Positions 33,518-43,426 of a stretch of DNA of 64,000 nt are shown here, in pieces. The DNA lies in IMG/VR virus record IMGVR_UViG_3300017917_002466, positions 1 through 64,000 of that record, one strand, 5' to 3'. Within the stretch, counting starts at the first letter, position 1. The number at the start of each line of letters is the position of its first letter. The notes beneath the pieces were generated by a model. That model made no database searches. It worked only from the letters and a program-made list of their open reading frames with translations, and had not been told where the DNA came from. The stretch is from a virus. The position numbers and the translations under genes were made by a program.

Positions 33518-33982
33518 TTATTCCTTATTGAAATAATATTCTGTAAATTCTCTGACCTTTTTCTTTCTTTTCTTAGAAGGAATATCGCCTTTTCTACTTA
33601 GCATAGAACCAACCTTTGGAGCAAAAATTGCAGAACTTCCAAAACGAGCAGGTTCGCCTGTTGCCATAGTCGGAGAGCCAATACTGCCTGTGGTAATTCC
33701 ACCTTGGGCATCCTCATATTGCGTAGATTCTAAACCAGCAATTTTCATTATTTCTGGATCAGTTGGATTCATTCCAGCCTGCTGTAATTTTTGAGCGACT
33801 GCTTTAGCAAGTTTAGCTTTTTCTTTAGCCGCTTTTCTGGCCGGGGTAAGAATACCAGTAGATGATTTAGCTGCTTTTGCAGCCGCTTTAATGGCCGCAT
33901 CTCTCTGAAATTTAACCACATTTTTAGCTTGTGGAGCAAGGTCTTGAAGAATATCGGCTTCATTTACTTTTTTATTTTCCAT
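33518..33982 (-). CDS. Basic Ala/Lys-rich virion protein candidate
   Basis: The first half of this 154-residue protein is Lys/Ala-rich and helical (AAIKAAAKAAKSSTGILTPA). The second half is Gly/Ser-rich with a basic cluster (KKRKKKVREF) and an aromatic end (TEYYFNKE). Strong basicity suggests DNA contact or an internal head protein. It lies in the late head operon between two small genes and the portal. No domain was recognised. Confidence 0.55.
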   Translation of the reverse strand: MENKKVNEADILQDLAPQAKNVVKFQRDAAIKAAAKAAKSSTGILTPARKAAKEKAKLAKAVAQKLQQAGMNPTDPEIMKIAGLESTQYEDAQGGITTGSIGSPTMATGEPARFGSSAIFAPKVGSMLSRKGDIPSKKRKKKVREFTEYYFNKE

Positions 33983-33991
33983 ATTTTCCTC

Positions 33992-34414
33992 TTAGAAATC
34001 GTTCTCCAACTCTTCTTTGATTAGTGAACAAATTAGTTCTTCGGTGTCTATATTATATTTCTCTTGGATGCCTTTTACGTCTTTGGCAATCCTTAAAATT
34101 TCTGCTCTTTGTTTAATAGTTCCCCTTACCACTAACTTGTTATAGAAGTCATTATTAATGGTTTGGAGATAGAGGAAATTATTGAGATTGAGAATCTTAT
34201 TACCAAGCAATCTTTTCAACTTAAATACTATTCTATCGAGAAGAGTTAGAGCTTCATTTTCCTTATCCGTCTGCGGTTCCTTAATTACTTTGCCGGCAGA
34301 ATTGACAAGATTAAGCTTATAGGCTTCTGTCCTGACAATTGGTGTAACCAATTTCTTGATAAAGATAAAAGACATTATAGCATCAACATTGCTCTTGTGG
34401 TCTTCTTTAGACAT
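33992..34414 (-). CDS. Conserved helical late protein
   Basis: In this 140-residue protein the first part (DAIMSFIFIKKLVTPIVRTE) followed by KVIKEPQTDKENEALTLLDR and IVFKLKRLLGNKIL is a pattern I have seen in hypothetical proteins of T4-like phages, without a known role. Helical throughout. One-base overlap with the upstream gene and 10-base gap to the downstream gene show that it belongs to the same operon. A virion or assembly role is likely by position only. Confidence 0.55.
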   Translation of the reverse strand: MSKEDHKSNVDAIMSFIFIKKLVTPIVRTEAYKLNLVNSAGKVIKEPQTDKENEALTLLDRIVFKLKRLLGNKILNLNNFLYLQTINNDFYNKLVVRGTIKQRAEILRIAKDVKGIQEKYNIDTEELICSLIKEELENDF

Positions 34415-34767
34415 TATCTAATCCTCACTAAGATTTCTTCAACAACCTTTCTTGCATCTAATCCCTTCTCTTTAGCCTTATCACTAATAGCTTTAGCAAA
34501 ATACTTTGCCATTAAAGTCTCAGGAGACTTACTACCAAACATATCTTCATTTATAAGAATCTCTCCTTTATCATCAACCGAAATAACCTCAACAAGCTTA
34601 GTTAGCTTTCCAATAAAGTCAATTTCTTCCTTCTTCTCAAAGGTTTCAATCTTTGAATTGGCTTCAGCAAGCTGAGCTTTAAGACTACTATTCTCTTGAA
34701 GAACCTTATCCTTTTGCTCGCTTATAGAAGTCAATTTTTCGTAAAGTAATTCCTTATTTTCTTTCAT
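34414..34767 (-). CDS. Coiled-coil small late protein
   Basis: In this 117-residue protein residues about 1-50 are a strong coiled coil (LTSISEQKDKVLQENSSLKA), and the rest is a globular helical part with IDFIGKLTKLVEVISVDDKG and a basic C-terminus. AAAGAGGAAAGG precedes the start and a CATAAATA late promoter lies just upstream. It could be a scaffold-like or core protein, or a fibre chaperone. No family was recognised. Confidence 0.55.
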   Translation of the reverse strand: MKENKELLYEKLTSISEQKDKVLQENSSLKAQLAEANSKIETFEKKEEIDFIGKLTKLVEVISVDDKGEILINEDMFGSKSPETLMAKYFAKAISDKAKEKGLDARKVVEEILVRIR

Positions 34768-34783
34768 AAGCCTTTCCTCTTTG

Positions 34784-34791
34784 TATTTATG
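34784..34791 (-). promoter_or_regulatory. Late promoter variant CATAAATA
   Basis: Minus-strand CATAAATA 17 bases upstream of the gene starting at 34767; one mismatch from consensus and rather close to the start codon. Confidence 0.35.
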
Positions 34792-34795
34792 TCAC

Positions 34796-35011
34796 TTACG
34801 AAATCGTGCATCCAGACATTACTGGAACTGGAACGTGTGCAGAAAGAGCATCACTCCAATTATAGACACAACTTAGTGAACCAGCTTTAAGTTGTCCGCC
34901 TTCATAATAAACTACAGAAACTTGAGAACCTTCAAGTTGTACGTCAACGGCTGTTACCGTTTTTCCAAAGTCTAAATTAGGAATTAATAATGTTCCTACT
35001 ATTGTTGCCAT
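34796..35011 (-). CDS. Small beta-rich late protein
   Basis: This 71-residue protein has alternating hydrophobic strands (ATIVGTLLIPNLDFG, VTAVDVQLEGSQVSVVYYEG) and an end with CVYNWSDALSAHVPVPVMSG. It is preceded by AAAAGGAG and has ordinary late-gene composition. Its size and beta pattern would suit a decoration or head accessory protein, but nothing in the sequence proves this. An HNH gene separates it from the gp14-like neck gene, so it was probably adjacent to that gene before the insertion. Confidence 0.5.
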   Translation of the reverse strand: MATIVGTLLIPNLDFGKTVTAVDVQLEGSQVSVVYYEGGQLKAGSLSCVYNWSDALSAHVPVPVMSGCTIS

Positions 35012-35026
35012 ATTTTATTTCTCCTT

Positions 35027-35755
35027 TTATTTTAAAATTAATTTGTCATGTTTAATTAAATTATCTTCTTTAGTTAATAACTGAAGATTTGTATAATGAC
35101 ATAATCTAATAACATCTTCTTCAGTTTTAGCAGTTGATAAAGGTACTATATGATCTATATGATATTTATTCTTTTCAAGAAATTCTTTTGGCTCAAAATT
35201 AGTATATTTAAGTTTGATATTTTTAAAAAGATATTTTTGAAGTTCTTCAAAAGAGCAACCAAGAATTTGATAAGTTTTAGATTTTTTTGAAAAACCTTGT
35301 CTTGTAAATGAAATCCTTATTAAACTTCTAATATTAGTTATTATTTTATATAAAATATCTTTTTTTCTTCTATTAACTTCATATAAACTTCTATATTCTG
35401 GATTTTTTTCTCTCCACTCTTTATTTTTTTTATTAATTTCTTCTTTATTTGTTTGATATTTTATTTTTCTTTTTTCTCTTATTATTTCTTTATTTTTTTC
35501 ATACCATTCTTTTTTCCATTGTTTATTTTCATTTTTATATTTTAAATTATAATTTTTTTTATAATCTTTATAATGTTCATTATTTTTATTTTTCCAATTT
35601 TCAAATTCATTTTTGATTTTATTCTTATTTTCTAAACGATATATTTTTCTACAAGATTTACAAATAGATTGTATTCCGTTTTTTGATCTATTATCTTTAT
35701 CAAATTTATCTAAAGATTTTTTAATTTTACATTTATTACAAACTTTAGTTTTCAT
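35027..35755 (-). CDS. HNH homing endonuclease
   Basis: The N-terminus of this 242-residue protein is a zinc finger-like segment (KVCNKCKIKKSLDKF...CKSCRK), followed by a very basic Lys/Asn/Tyr-rich linker of about 80 residues. The C-terminus (about 185-242) has the HNH centre: KYHIDHIVPLSTAKT, then LCHYTNLQLLTKEDNL with the Asn and closing basic residues. The base composition is extremely AT-rich, more than the neighbouring structural genes, which points to a foreign element. Fragments of close relatives remain at 10952-11041 and 26966-27106. It starts 20 bases after the gp14 stop and has no structured leader. Confidence 0.88.
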   Translation of the reverse strand: MKTKVCNKCKIKKSLDKFDKDNRSKNGIQSICKSCRKIYRLENKNKIKNEFENWKNKNNEHYKDYKKNYNLKYKNENKQWKKEWYEKNKEIIREKRKIKYQTNKEEINKKNKEWREKNPEYRSLYEVNRRKKDILYKIITNIRSLIRISFTRQGFSKKSKTYQILGCSFEELQKYLFKNIKLKYTNFEPKEFLEKNKYHIDHIVPLSTAKTEEDVIRLCHYTNLQLLTKEDNLIKHDKLILK

Positions 35756-35775
35756 AATTTTTCGTCGCCGTCAAT

Positions 35776-36564
35776 TTACCAATTTGCCCACGGATCACGA
35801 CTTTCACACTCATTCGGTTTTGGTTGATAATTTACTGATGTCTTCTTATCATCTATAGTTTGCTTTATATCAAACTTATCAGTCTTTTTATTCGTAAAAT
35901 CAGCAATAGGAGCCGCCGAAGTAATAGAAGTTGTCGCGATTTTCTCATCTTTAAATGGTTTCACCAAAAACTCCCATACGTGTTGTTTAGATAAAAGATT
36001 CATCATAATTTCATCTTTGACTTCTACTATCTCATAACAGTATTTATTATATTTTGCAAAAATATAATCCCCTGCCTTTGGTATATATGGAGCAAAAGCT
36101 TTTGGATTAGTTTGAATATCGTTATACTGAGAAGATTCCCAAAAATGTCGCTTAGATACATAGATGCTAAAAGAATCCATACCTTCAATTCCAAACTTTG
36201 ACCAAAGTTTTTCTTCCCTTGGAAGATTAAAGAAAGCCATAATCTGGAATCTTCTTTCATATCTTCTGTTATTATCTTCTCCCCAAATCTTATCATAGGA
36301 CTTATCATAACTCGTAACATAGTAGTCCATACATACACCGTGTTTATTATAAGCTTCAGTAACTAACACATCAAAAAGTTCTCTTTCGTTGTTATAATTT
36401 CCGACTGAACCGGCATAACTACTATTTACACACTTAGTTATATACTCATTTGGAATATCCGAGTATTGTAAATAAGTACCAGAAATATTGGAAGCCGATG
36501 ATTCGATTTCTATAATTTCTTCATCAAACCATCCAAGAGTATCTACTGATACAAAGTCTGCCAT
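35776..36564 (-). CDS. 14: Neck protein, gp14-like
   Basis: In this 262-residue protein the core segments ERELFDVLVTEAYNKHGVCM, YDKIWGEDNNRRYERRFQIM and LWSKFGIEGMDSFSIYVSKR match the pattern of gp14 head-completion proteins of T4-like phages. There a first helix is followed by YxxxxxxxDxIFGED and SKFGI. In T4 gp13 and gp14 close the portal after packaging and bind the tail. The C-terminal 50 residues are hydrophilic. Here gp14 is separated from gp13 by some 10 kb and lies next to the giant fibre gene. Confidence 0.72.
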   Translation of the reverse strand: MADFVSVDTLGWFDEEIIEIESSASNISGTYLQYSDIPNEYITKCVNSSYAGSVGNYNNERELFDVLVTEAYNKHGVCMDYYVTSYDKSYDKIWGEDNNRRYERRFQIMAFFNLPREEKLWSKFGIEGMDSFSIYVSKRHFWESSQYNDIQTNPKAFAPYIPKAGDYIFAKYNKYCYEIVEVKDEIMMNLLSKQHVWEFLVKPFKDEKIATTSITSAAPIADFTNKKTDKFDIKQTIDDKKTSVNYQPKPNECESRDPWANW

Positions 36565-39500
36565 TATAACCTTGTCCTTTCGCTACGTTCACTCTCCAAG
36601 GTATACAATGCTGTTGTATTATCTTGCTTATAATAAGTGAATTTATTGTTAATTCTCGTAATTCTACCAGTTGCCATTGCGAGCAATATCTCCATCAATT
36701 CTTCAAAAGTTTTTCCATCAACAGTAGTTGATAATAATGCGGCAATAATAGTATTTGGATCAGCAGAAACAACACCACCAGAAACAAATGAATTAACAAT
36801 ACCAGGTGAATTAAAAGTAAACTGATCTTGTATTGCAATTATACAACTAGCTGAAATTTCATCAATAGTGGAACTTAACGACCAATTTGTATCTCCGTGT
36901 TCTATAATTCCAGCTGATGTTGCGGATAAATCTGATAATGATGCAACTATACCATAATCAACTGAGCTTATATTTACACTTGGAAAGTTCTTATATGCAA
37001 TAGTAGAATTCCAAACTGCTGATGCATCATATTCTGATGTATGAATATGATTTGGAAGAATTACATATCCAGTTGTAGTATCTGGAATTTCTTTCCAAAT
37101 ATGATTAATATAAGCTGTATGAGTTGATCCATCATAAGCTGTTACTAATCCAACCTGATCCTGTCCATAACCTGATCTCAAAAATATTAACTGACCAATA
37201 TAAACATCATCAAAGTCACTTGCCCACTGATTAAGAGATATAGAAGATAATGTTCCAGCTGTTACTCTTCCTTCATTAACGTGTTCTCTACCTGGATGAG
37301 CATAAATGATAAAATCCGATGAAGAATCTGGTATTATCTTCCAATCTCTATCAACAAGGGCAATATGATTAGAACCGTTATACTCAAGAATTAATCTACT
37401 CTGACCTGCTCCTATTCCTCCAACTATTGCAATAAGTGATGGATCATATGCTCCACTATAAGATGCAGCACTTGAGTCTAAAGTTATTGAATTAGAGGTT
37501 GCACTTATTACAACACCACTATAAATAGTTGTTCCCCCAACTGCAACTGATAATTCTCTTAATTTTTTACCAGAAGAATTATTAATATTATGTTTAGCAA
37601 TTGTTAACTCTTCATCCCATACTCCATTAACCATATCAATTTTGGTAGCAGAGGTAAAAGCAGAAACTATAACTTCTGGAAAGTTTTGATATGCACTTAC
37701 ACTTCCATAAACACCATTATTAATACCCGAAATCTGTACTTGTGGAAAGTTTTGATAACCAGAAACTATAACTGGGTTTGTAATAGAATTAACGGTTCCT
37801 GCTGATACTTGGACTTGTGGAAAGTTTTGATAAGCACTAACAATTGTTGGATTAATAACATTATTTATTGTTCCACCTGATACTTGAACTGTTCCACTTA
37901 TATTAATGCTTGGAAAATTCTGGTAAGCAGAAACGACTACTGCATTTGTTACATTATTTACAGTTCCACTTATTACCGTATAGTTCATCTTATCAAGATT
38001 TGCACTTACTGTAACTTGAGGCATATTTTGATATGCACTTACACTTCCATAAACACCAGTATTGATTCCGGATACTTGAACTTGTGGAAAGTTCTGGTAC
38101 GCAGAAACTATTACAGCACCAGGAAGAATAATTTCATTAACTGAATAAGCTTCAACAGCTGAACCATTAAAAACAAATGATTCTTCAATAGCTGATATTG
38201 AAGCATTTTTTATTGCAACATAATCTATTATAGTTGTTGCAGAAATTTCAATACCACTATTAATTCCAGATACTTGAACTTGTGGAAAGTTCTGATAAGC
38301 GGATACTGTTATAGGATTAATTACGTTATTAATAGTTCCACTAGAAACTGTATAATTTGTTTTATCTAAATTAGCTGATACTGAAACTTGAGGAAAGTTA
38401 GTATAAGCTGATGTTCCAATGTATAGTCCTCCATTAACACCTGATACTTGAACTCTTGGAAAATTTTGATAAGCTGATACTATAACTGGATTAGTTATAT
38501 TATTAATAGTTCCGCTTGAAACTGTATAATTTATTTTATCTAAATTAGCGGATACTGTGACTTGAGGAAAATTCTGATAACCAGAAACTATAACTGGGTT
38601 TGTAATAGAATTAACGGTTCCTGCTGATACTTGGACTTGTGGAAAGTTCTGGTACGCAGATGTTCCAACAAATAAACCTCCATTTATAGCTGATACTGTA
38701 ACTTGTGGGAAGTTCGTATATGCACTAACTGTAACTGAATTTGCCAAAGAATATCCTGTCTTATCGTTATTAGTTCCAACGGTGACTGGGTTTGTAACAG
38801 TAGAAACTGTTCCACTAGAAACAGTATAGTTTATCTTATCCAAGTTAGCTGATACAGTTACCTGTGGGAAGTTAGAATATGCTGAAACAGTCTTTTCTTC
38901 TCTAGATACATTTTCAATTGTCTTTTCAACTGAATTAGTTCCAATTGAAATAGTTGAAGCATCAAATTCTCTAACTGCTCTTGCAATAACGTCTTTATTA
39001 ATATTAGTATTTGCAAGTTCCATTGTACCTGGAGCTTGAGCATAAACTGTAATTACTCTACCATAATGAAGTTCCTTGGTATTTTCTTTAAGAGCAAAAT
39101 CAATAACTATTTCGTCTGGAAGAACAAAAGCCGATGTTGCAAACTTATAATAAGTTTGCCAAACACCTACTCCTGCGCTTGTCATTGCATAATAATCGCC
39201 GCTAAATGTTGGTGAAATTGATGCGTGAACTGATCCAGAAATATCATTATAAAATTCTGTAAGTGCTATAATTTGTCTTACTGAATTTGCTTCAATAGCA
39301 ATTTCACCATCAGGATTCTCCATTGTACCACTCATATTATAAAAATAAACTTTGATTTCATAAATCTGTGAACCAGAGATTGGTACAATAACTTCCGTAG
39401 GAACTGCGGCTACAAATCTTGTATTTTGAATAATAGAAGCAACATCTGTTTGGCTTGCAATTTGACCAACTGGAAGTTTGCTCTGAATTTCATTTGTATC

Positions 39501-42176
39501 AGTAAGGATTGCTCCAGTATCTGCTGAAATCTGATTTACAGTTGTCTGTACATCAGATGTAGCAAGTCCAAGCTGTACTCTGGTCCAATAGTTTGCTCCA
39601 AATTCAGCACTTGTTAATGCTCCATCAGTAACTGCGTTAGATGTAATTACGTTATTTGCCATATTACCAACGCTAACACTTAATCTTCCACCCACAACCT
39701 GAGTAGCTGTTAATGCAGTTCCTCCTGCTTGTCTTAAATCTGCTGAAAGAGGAACTGTAGTTGAAGAAACTTGAACTTGTGGAAAGTTTTGATAAGCAGA
39801 TACAATAACAGGATTTGTAACCGTGTTTATTATTCCGCTAGAAACTGTATAGTTAGTCTTATCTCCATTAGCAGAAACATATACTTGTGGAAAGTTTTGA
39901 TAAGCTGATACTGTTATAGGATTAATTACGTTATTAATATTACCACCAGAAACATAGACTTGTGGGAAGTTCTGATAAGCTGAGACTGTAACTGGAATTG
40001 TATTATCATATCTTGCACTACTAGTGATAATAACTCCTGTTCCATTGTTAGTAACTTGCCAGAATCCTCTTAATGTTAAGTCTCCACCGGAACAACTTGA
40101 AGCAATAACTACTCTTCCAGCACCATCTAGCTTAATGGAGTTAGAAGATATCATATTATTAAATTGAATTCCTCCACGATAATCTCTAAATGCCATTGTT
40201 GCACTTGGTGTACAAACAAATGTTGGTGAAGCCAATCCCGCTGGATTTGCGTCAATACATCTTTTAAAAACATATACTCCATTTGCACAAGTAGTAAATG
40301 TTCCATTAAATTCGCTATTGTGAATACTTCCAGAATCTAGTGTAACATCTCCAATAGCACAATCATCCATTACATAGTCTTGACCAACTGATGTTCCAGA
40401 AATCCATTCTACATTTTCAAAAGATGCATCAGCAATACTTTGACCATTTAATCCAATAATTGCTCTTCCAATAAATCTCCACGCATCATAAGCAGAAACA
40501 AGAACTATACTAGAGTCTGGCTTCAAATAGAATCTCTTTAAATTAATTTGTTGTGCTAAATTTAATGCATTTGCTAGATTATTAGAAGGATATGTAGAAA
40601 TACCATTGACTCCAAGGGTAGTTCCTGAGAATCCATTAATGGTATCAATCCATATTCCATTATCATAAACTACCATTCCCATCTTGTTATAAACTGCATT
40701 AGCAATATCGGTAACGGATGTACCAGCTGCTACTGCATTCATAATTACATAATCTAAATTTAATATATCATTTGTATTAGTTCTTCCTGCTACAAATAAT
40801 ATTTGGGAATTTCCAGTTGAATTAACATGAGTTGTTGAATTTAACACATAGGAATATGTTGAATTAGAAGTTCCATTAAGAATTGCAGTACTAGCATTAC
40901 TAATTAATTCATATGCTGATGTTATATAATTGTATGCGTGGACATTAACTATACCCGCATTAGTTGGTGTACCAGCTTGTAAATATCCATAAATTGAAAT
41001 AGTAGATGGAACCCTTGTGCCTAAATTAAAAGTTAAACTTGCAGATAGTGGGACTGTTCCACTTGTTTGAATTTTCCATAAACTTCCATCATTAGCAGAG
41101 GTATTTAAATAAGAACCGGACAAATTTGTTCCGCCAATTACTGATCCTCCATTTGCTGTTAATGATGATGCATTATTAGAAACAATTTGATTATAAATTC
41201 CTTTTAATGAATTAGCAGAAATAAAAGTACTTCCAGTACTTCCATCAGCTATTTGTTGTAACATTCCTGCAATAGTAGATGTTCCACCATTCAAAGAAAC
41301 TGGAGTTCCTATTCCAATTTTATTCCAATAGTCTATTGCATAATCAGCTGAAGTAATTGATCCATCTGTAACAGAAGATACATTTACTGATGGAAAATTT
41401 GTATAGGCGGATGTTCCAACAAATAAACCTCCATTTATAGCTGATACTGTAACTTGTGGAAAGTTTGTATAAGCGGATACTGCAACAATTGGATGATTAG
41501 TTTGAGCGGATACAGAAACAGAATTAACAACTCCGTTAACTGTTCCTGCAACATTTCCAGTAACTGAACCAACTGATCCGGTTACGTTTCCAGCAACTGC
41601 TGTTATAGAACCGCTTGAAACTGTATAATTTGTTTTGTCTAAATTAGCTGATACCGTAACTTGTGGATGGTTTAAATATGCTGATGTTCCAACAAATAAA
41701 CCTCCATTTATAGCTGATACCGTAACTTGTGGATGGTTTAAATATGCTGATGTTCCAACAAATAAACCTCCATTTATAGCTGATACCGTAACTTGTGGGA
41801 AGTTCTGATATGCTGAAATAGTTAATGGACTACTTACTGTATCAATAGAAGCATCATAATTAGTTATTCTTATTAAAATAGTTTGTTCAAGAACTTGATC
41901 TGATTTTAACTTAATTGACATATAATCAGACGATGCAGAAATTTCAGAAGCTGAAATAACCAAATACCATTTTCCAGTCGAACCAAGTTGAATTGGATTT
42001 GCTGCAATTGTTGATGAAGTAGGCGCACTGGCATCGTCTGACCATAAATAAACTGATTTACTTGCATTAGTCATTGATGTCCAAGCGCTTGTCGTATAGT
42101 ACTGTGTTGCGCTTGCGGCATTTATTAAAGGAAAGACAACTTTTGTGGCTTGAGACCTTTTTCTGCTAACTTCCAT
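36564..42176 (-). CDS. Giant repeat-containing fibre protein
   Basis: In this 1870-residue protein residues 1-115 form a separate N-terminal domain (start MEVSRKRSQATKVVFPLINA) with strands such as KWYLVISASEISASSDY. The rest is dominated by more than 20 repeats of the word SAYQNFPQVTVS, alternating with LDKTNYTVSSG and INGGLFVGTSAY. A non-repeat part (about 500-740) resembles a beta-helix (FRDYRGGIQFNNMI, GAGRVVIASSCSGG). A second insert lies at about 890-1030. The C-terminal 100 residues end in TYYKQDNTTALYTLESERSE. It is probably a long fibre or head/neck whisker. It overlaps gp14 by one base. Confidence 0.65.
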   Translation of the reverse strand: MEVSRKRSQATKVVFPLINAASATQYYTTSAWTSMTNASKSVYLWSDDASAPTSSTIAANPIQLGSTGKWYLVISASEISASSDYMSIKLKSDQVLEQTILIRITNYDASIDTVSSPLTISAYQNFPQVTVSAINGGLFVGTSAYLNHPQVTVSAINGGLFVGTSAYLNHPQVTVSANLDKTNYTVSSGSITAVAGNVTGSVGSVTGNVAGTVNGVVNSVSVSAQTNHPIVAVSAYTNFPQVTVSAINGGLFVGTSAYTNFPSVNVSSVTDGSITSADYAIDYWNKIGIGTPVSLNGGTSTIAGMLQQIADGSTGSTFISANSLKGIYNQIVSNNASSLTANGGSVIGGTNLSGSYLNTSANDGSLWKIQTSGTVPLSASLTFNLGTRVPSTISIYGYLQAGTPTNAGIVNVHAYNYITSAYELISNASTAILNGTSNSTYSYVLNSTTHVNSTGNSQILFVAGRTNTNDILNLDYVIMNAVAAGTSVTDIANAVYNKMGMVVYDNGIWIDTINGFSGTTLGVNGISTYPSNNLANALNLAQQINLKRFYLKPDSSIVLVSAYDAWRFIGRAIIGLNGQSIADASFENVEWISGTSVGQDYVMDDCAIGDVTLDSGSIHNSEFNGTFTTCANGVYVFKRCIDANPAGLASPTFVCTPSATMAFRDYRGGIQFNNMISSNSIKLDGAGRVVIASSCSGGDLTLRGFWQVTNNGTGVIITSSARYDNTIPVTVSAYQNFPQVYVSGGNINNVINPITVSAYQNFPQVYVSANGDKTNYTVSSGIINTVTNPVIVSAYQNFPQVQVSSTTVPLSADLRQAGGTALTATQVVGGRLSVSVGNMANNVITSNAVTDGALTSAEFGANYWTRVQLGLATSDVQTTVNQISADTGAILTDTNEIQSKLPVGQIASQTDVASIIQNTRFVAAVPTEVIVPISGSQIYEIKVYFYNMSGTMENPDGEIAIEANSVRQIIALTEFYNDISGSVHASISPTFSGDYYAMTSAGVGVWQTYYKFATSAFVLPDEIVIDFALKENTKELHYGRVITVYAQAPGTMELANTNINKDVIARAVREFDASTISIGTNSVEKTIENVSREEKTVSAYSNFPQVTVSANLDKINYTVSSGTVSTVTNPVTVGTNNDKTGYSLANSVTVSAYTNFPQVTVSAINGGLFVGTSAYQNFPQVQVSAGTVNSITNPVIVSGYQNFPQVTVSANLDKINYTVSSGTINNITNPVIVSAYQNFPRVQVSGVNGGLYIGTSAYTNFPQVSVSANLDKTNYTVSSGTINNVINPITVSAYQNFPQVQVSGINSGIEISATTIIDYVAIKNASISAIEESFVFNGSAVEAYSVNEIILPGAVIVSAYQNFPQVQVSGINTGVYGSVSAYQNMPQVTVSANLDKMNYTVISGTVNNVTNAVVVSAYQNFPSINISGTVQVSGGTINNVINPTIVSAYQNFPQVQVSAGTVNSITNPVIVSGYQNFPQVQISGINNGVYGSVSAYQNFPEVIVSAFTSATKIDMVNGVWDEELTIAKHNINNSSGKKLRELSVAVGGTTIYSGVVISATSNSITLDSSAASYSGAYDPSLIAIVGGIGAGQSRLILEYNGSNHIALVDRDWKIIPDSSSDFIIYAHPGREHVNEGRVTAGTLSSISLNQWASDFDDVYIGQLIFLRSGYGQDQVGLVTAYDGSTHTAYINHIWKEIPDTTTGYVILPNHIHTSEYDASAVWNSTIAYKNFPSVNISSVDYGIVASLSDLSATSAGIIEHGDTNWSLSSTIDEISASCIIAIQDQFTFNSPGIVNSFVSGGVVSADPNTIIAALLSTTVDGKTFEELMEILLAMATGRITRINNKFTYYKQDNTTALYTLESERSERTRL
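37674..38880. repeat. Coding repeat array of the giant fibre gene (3' part)
   Basis: Repeated short words on the plus strand such as acttgtggaaagtt and gataagc(a/t)gaaac recur every 60-90 bases. Similar copies continue at about 39770-39990 and 41380-41830. Near-identical blocks (for example around 41660-41720 and 41720-41790) suggest recent duplication or gene conversion. Confidence 0.8.
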
Positions 42177-42210
42177 TTATTTCCCCTATAATTTGTTGAG
42201 TACTCAAGTA

Positions 42211-42218
42211 TATTTATA
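42211..42218 (-). promoter_or_regulatory. T4-type late promoter TATAAATA
   Basis: Exact minus-strand word in the 50-base gap upstream of the giant fibre gene. Confidence 0.7.
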
Positions 42219-42225
42219 GTAAATA

Positions 42226-43404
42226 TTATCCTATTCCTACCCAAACTCCACGACCAACTCCTTCCCAAATTCCACGAAAATAAAAATTAATTGATTCTAC
42301 CTCTATTGTTTCAACTGTTCCAACTGTCCAAAAGTTTGTATTATTATTTTCATAATTATAAATTGTTTTAATCCAGTTTGCATTAACTAATCCTTTTCTA
42401 ATTCTTATTTCATCAATAGTTGCTCCAAATCCTCCGTCTTGTTCACCTACACCAGTTGTAGTATGTCTTCCAATTGCTTCATTAACATTAGTTAATGGTT
42501 CAGTAATAACATTAAGTCCAGCTGCACTATTAACAAAATTTCCATTAATGTACCATAATCCATTTTTTAGTCCAGTTCTATTATCTAAAACAAAATCCAT
42601 TTTATACCAAGTATTAATATTCCATGATGCACAAGTACATGCTATTACGTTCAAATCTTCTCCATTATAATATTGAAATTTTGGCGCACCATCTTCATCA
42701 AAATAAATCCAAAAATGTTCATTAGTAGTACTCCCTTTACTAATTACATTTTTAAGTTTACCAACTAATGTTGTTGAATTCCAAGCTGCATGTGGTTTTA
42801 TCCACCATTGCCAAGATGATACATTTCCACTTGTAATTAAATTACCTGCTTTTAATTGAGTATTTGCACTTAATCCTAAACCAGTATCATTATCACCACT
42901 AAAAGCACTACCAATAAATCCAGAAGTAAATTTTGAAGCTGCCGTATTTAATATTCTAGCATTATGTCCATAAACTGATTCAACAACATTCATTGTATTT
43001 GAGCTTGTACCAGATTGAAGATGCCATACTCTTAAATAGGTTGGATTCCAAACTAAAGAATATCCGTATGTATTTCCGCTTGATGGTTGAGTACTACTAG
43101 GGTCTCCCCAATATAGATAAAAGTCATTAGTAGCAGAAGAACCAGAAACATTTAATGAACCAGATGTAGTAAAATAAACTTGTCCTGTTTTTGCTGTAGT
43201 ATTGATATACACTATTTCAAGTGGACATCTTACTAATCCACTTGGAGAATTCCAATATACTAAAAGATCATCACCATTTGATTTTATATTACTCCAAAAT
43301 TGATTTGCTGAAATATTAGAAAGTTCAAATTCTAATGGTAAATTAGCTGAATTAGAAAGAACAAGATTATTATTAGTTGTAATCTTAACTCTATTAATTG
43401 GCAT
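42226..43404 (-). CDS. Adhesin-like protein: DUF2341 plus LamG/concanavalin-like lectin domain
   Basis: In this 392-residue protein residues about 1-130 have the pattern of DUF2341 (LPLEFELS, DDLLVYWNSPSGLV, TNDFYLYWGDPSS). Residues about 130-365 look like a concanavalin A/LamG-type jelly roll (RVWHLQSG, SAFSGDNDTGLGLSAN, NVSSWQWWIKPHAAW, WYKMDFVLDNRTG, GLWYINGNFVN, GATIDEIRIRKG). The C-terminus is aromatic and Gly-rich (FRGIWEGVGRGVW). Proteins with this pair bind sugars in many surface proteins, so a role in host receptor binding is likely. It has GGAGA ahead of the start and is followed by the giant fibre gene. Confidence 0.7.
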   Translation of the reverse strand: MPINRVKITTNNNLVLSNSANLPLEFELSNISANQFWSNIKSNGDDLLVYWNSPSGLVRCPLEIVYINTTAKTGQVYFTTSGSLNVSGSSATNDFYLYWGDPSSTQPSSGNTYGYSLVWNPTYLRVWHLQSGTSSNTMNVVESVYGHNARILNTAASKFTSGFIGSAFSGDNDTGLGLSANTQLKAGNLITSGNVSSWQWWIKPHAAWNSTTLVGKLKNVISKGSTTNEHFWIYFDEDGAPKFQYYNGEDLNVIACTCASWNINTWYKMDFVLDNRTGLKNGLWYINGNFVNSAAGLNVITEPLTNVNEAIGRHTTTGVGEQDGGFGATIDEIRIRKGLVNANWIKTIYNYENNNTNFWTVGTVETIEVESINFYFRGIWEGVGRGVWVGIG

Positions 43405-43426
43405 CTTTTCTCCAAATTTTCAAACA

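Noticed and set aside
37674-41830. Dense direct repeats that could be a CRISPR or a recombination array
   Set aside because: They are coding repeats of a fibre protein with a continuous reading frame; spacing varies and repeats are degenerate.
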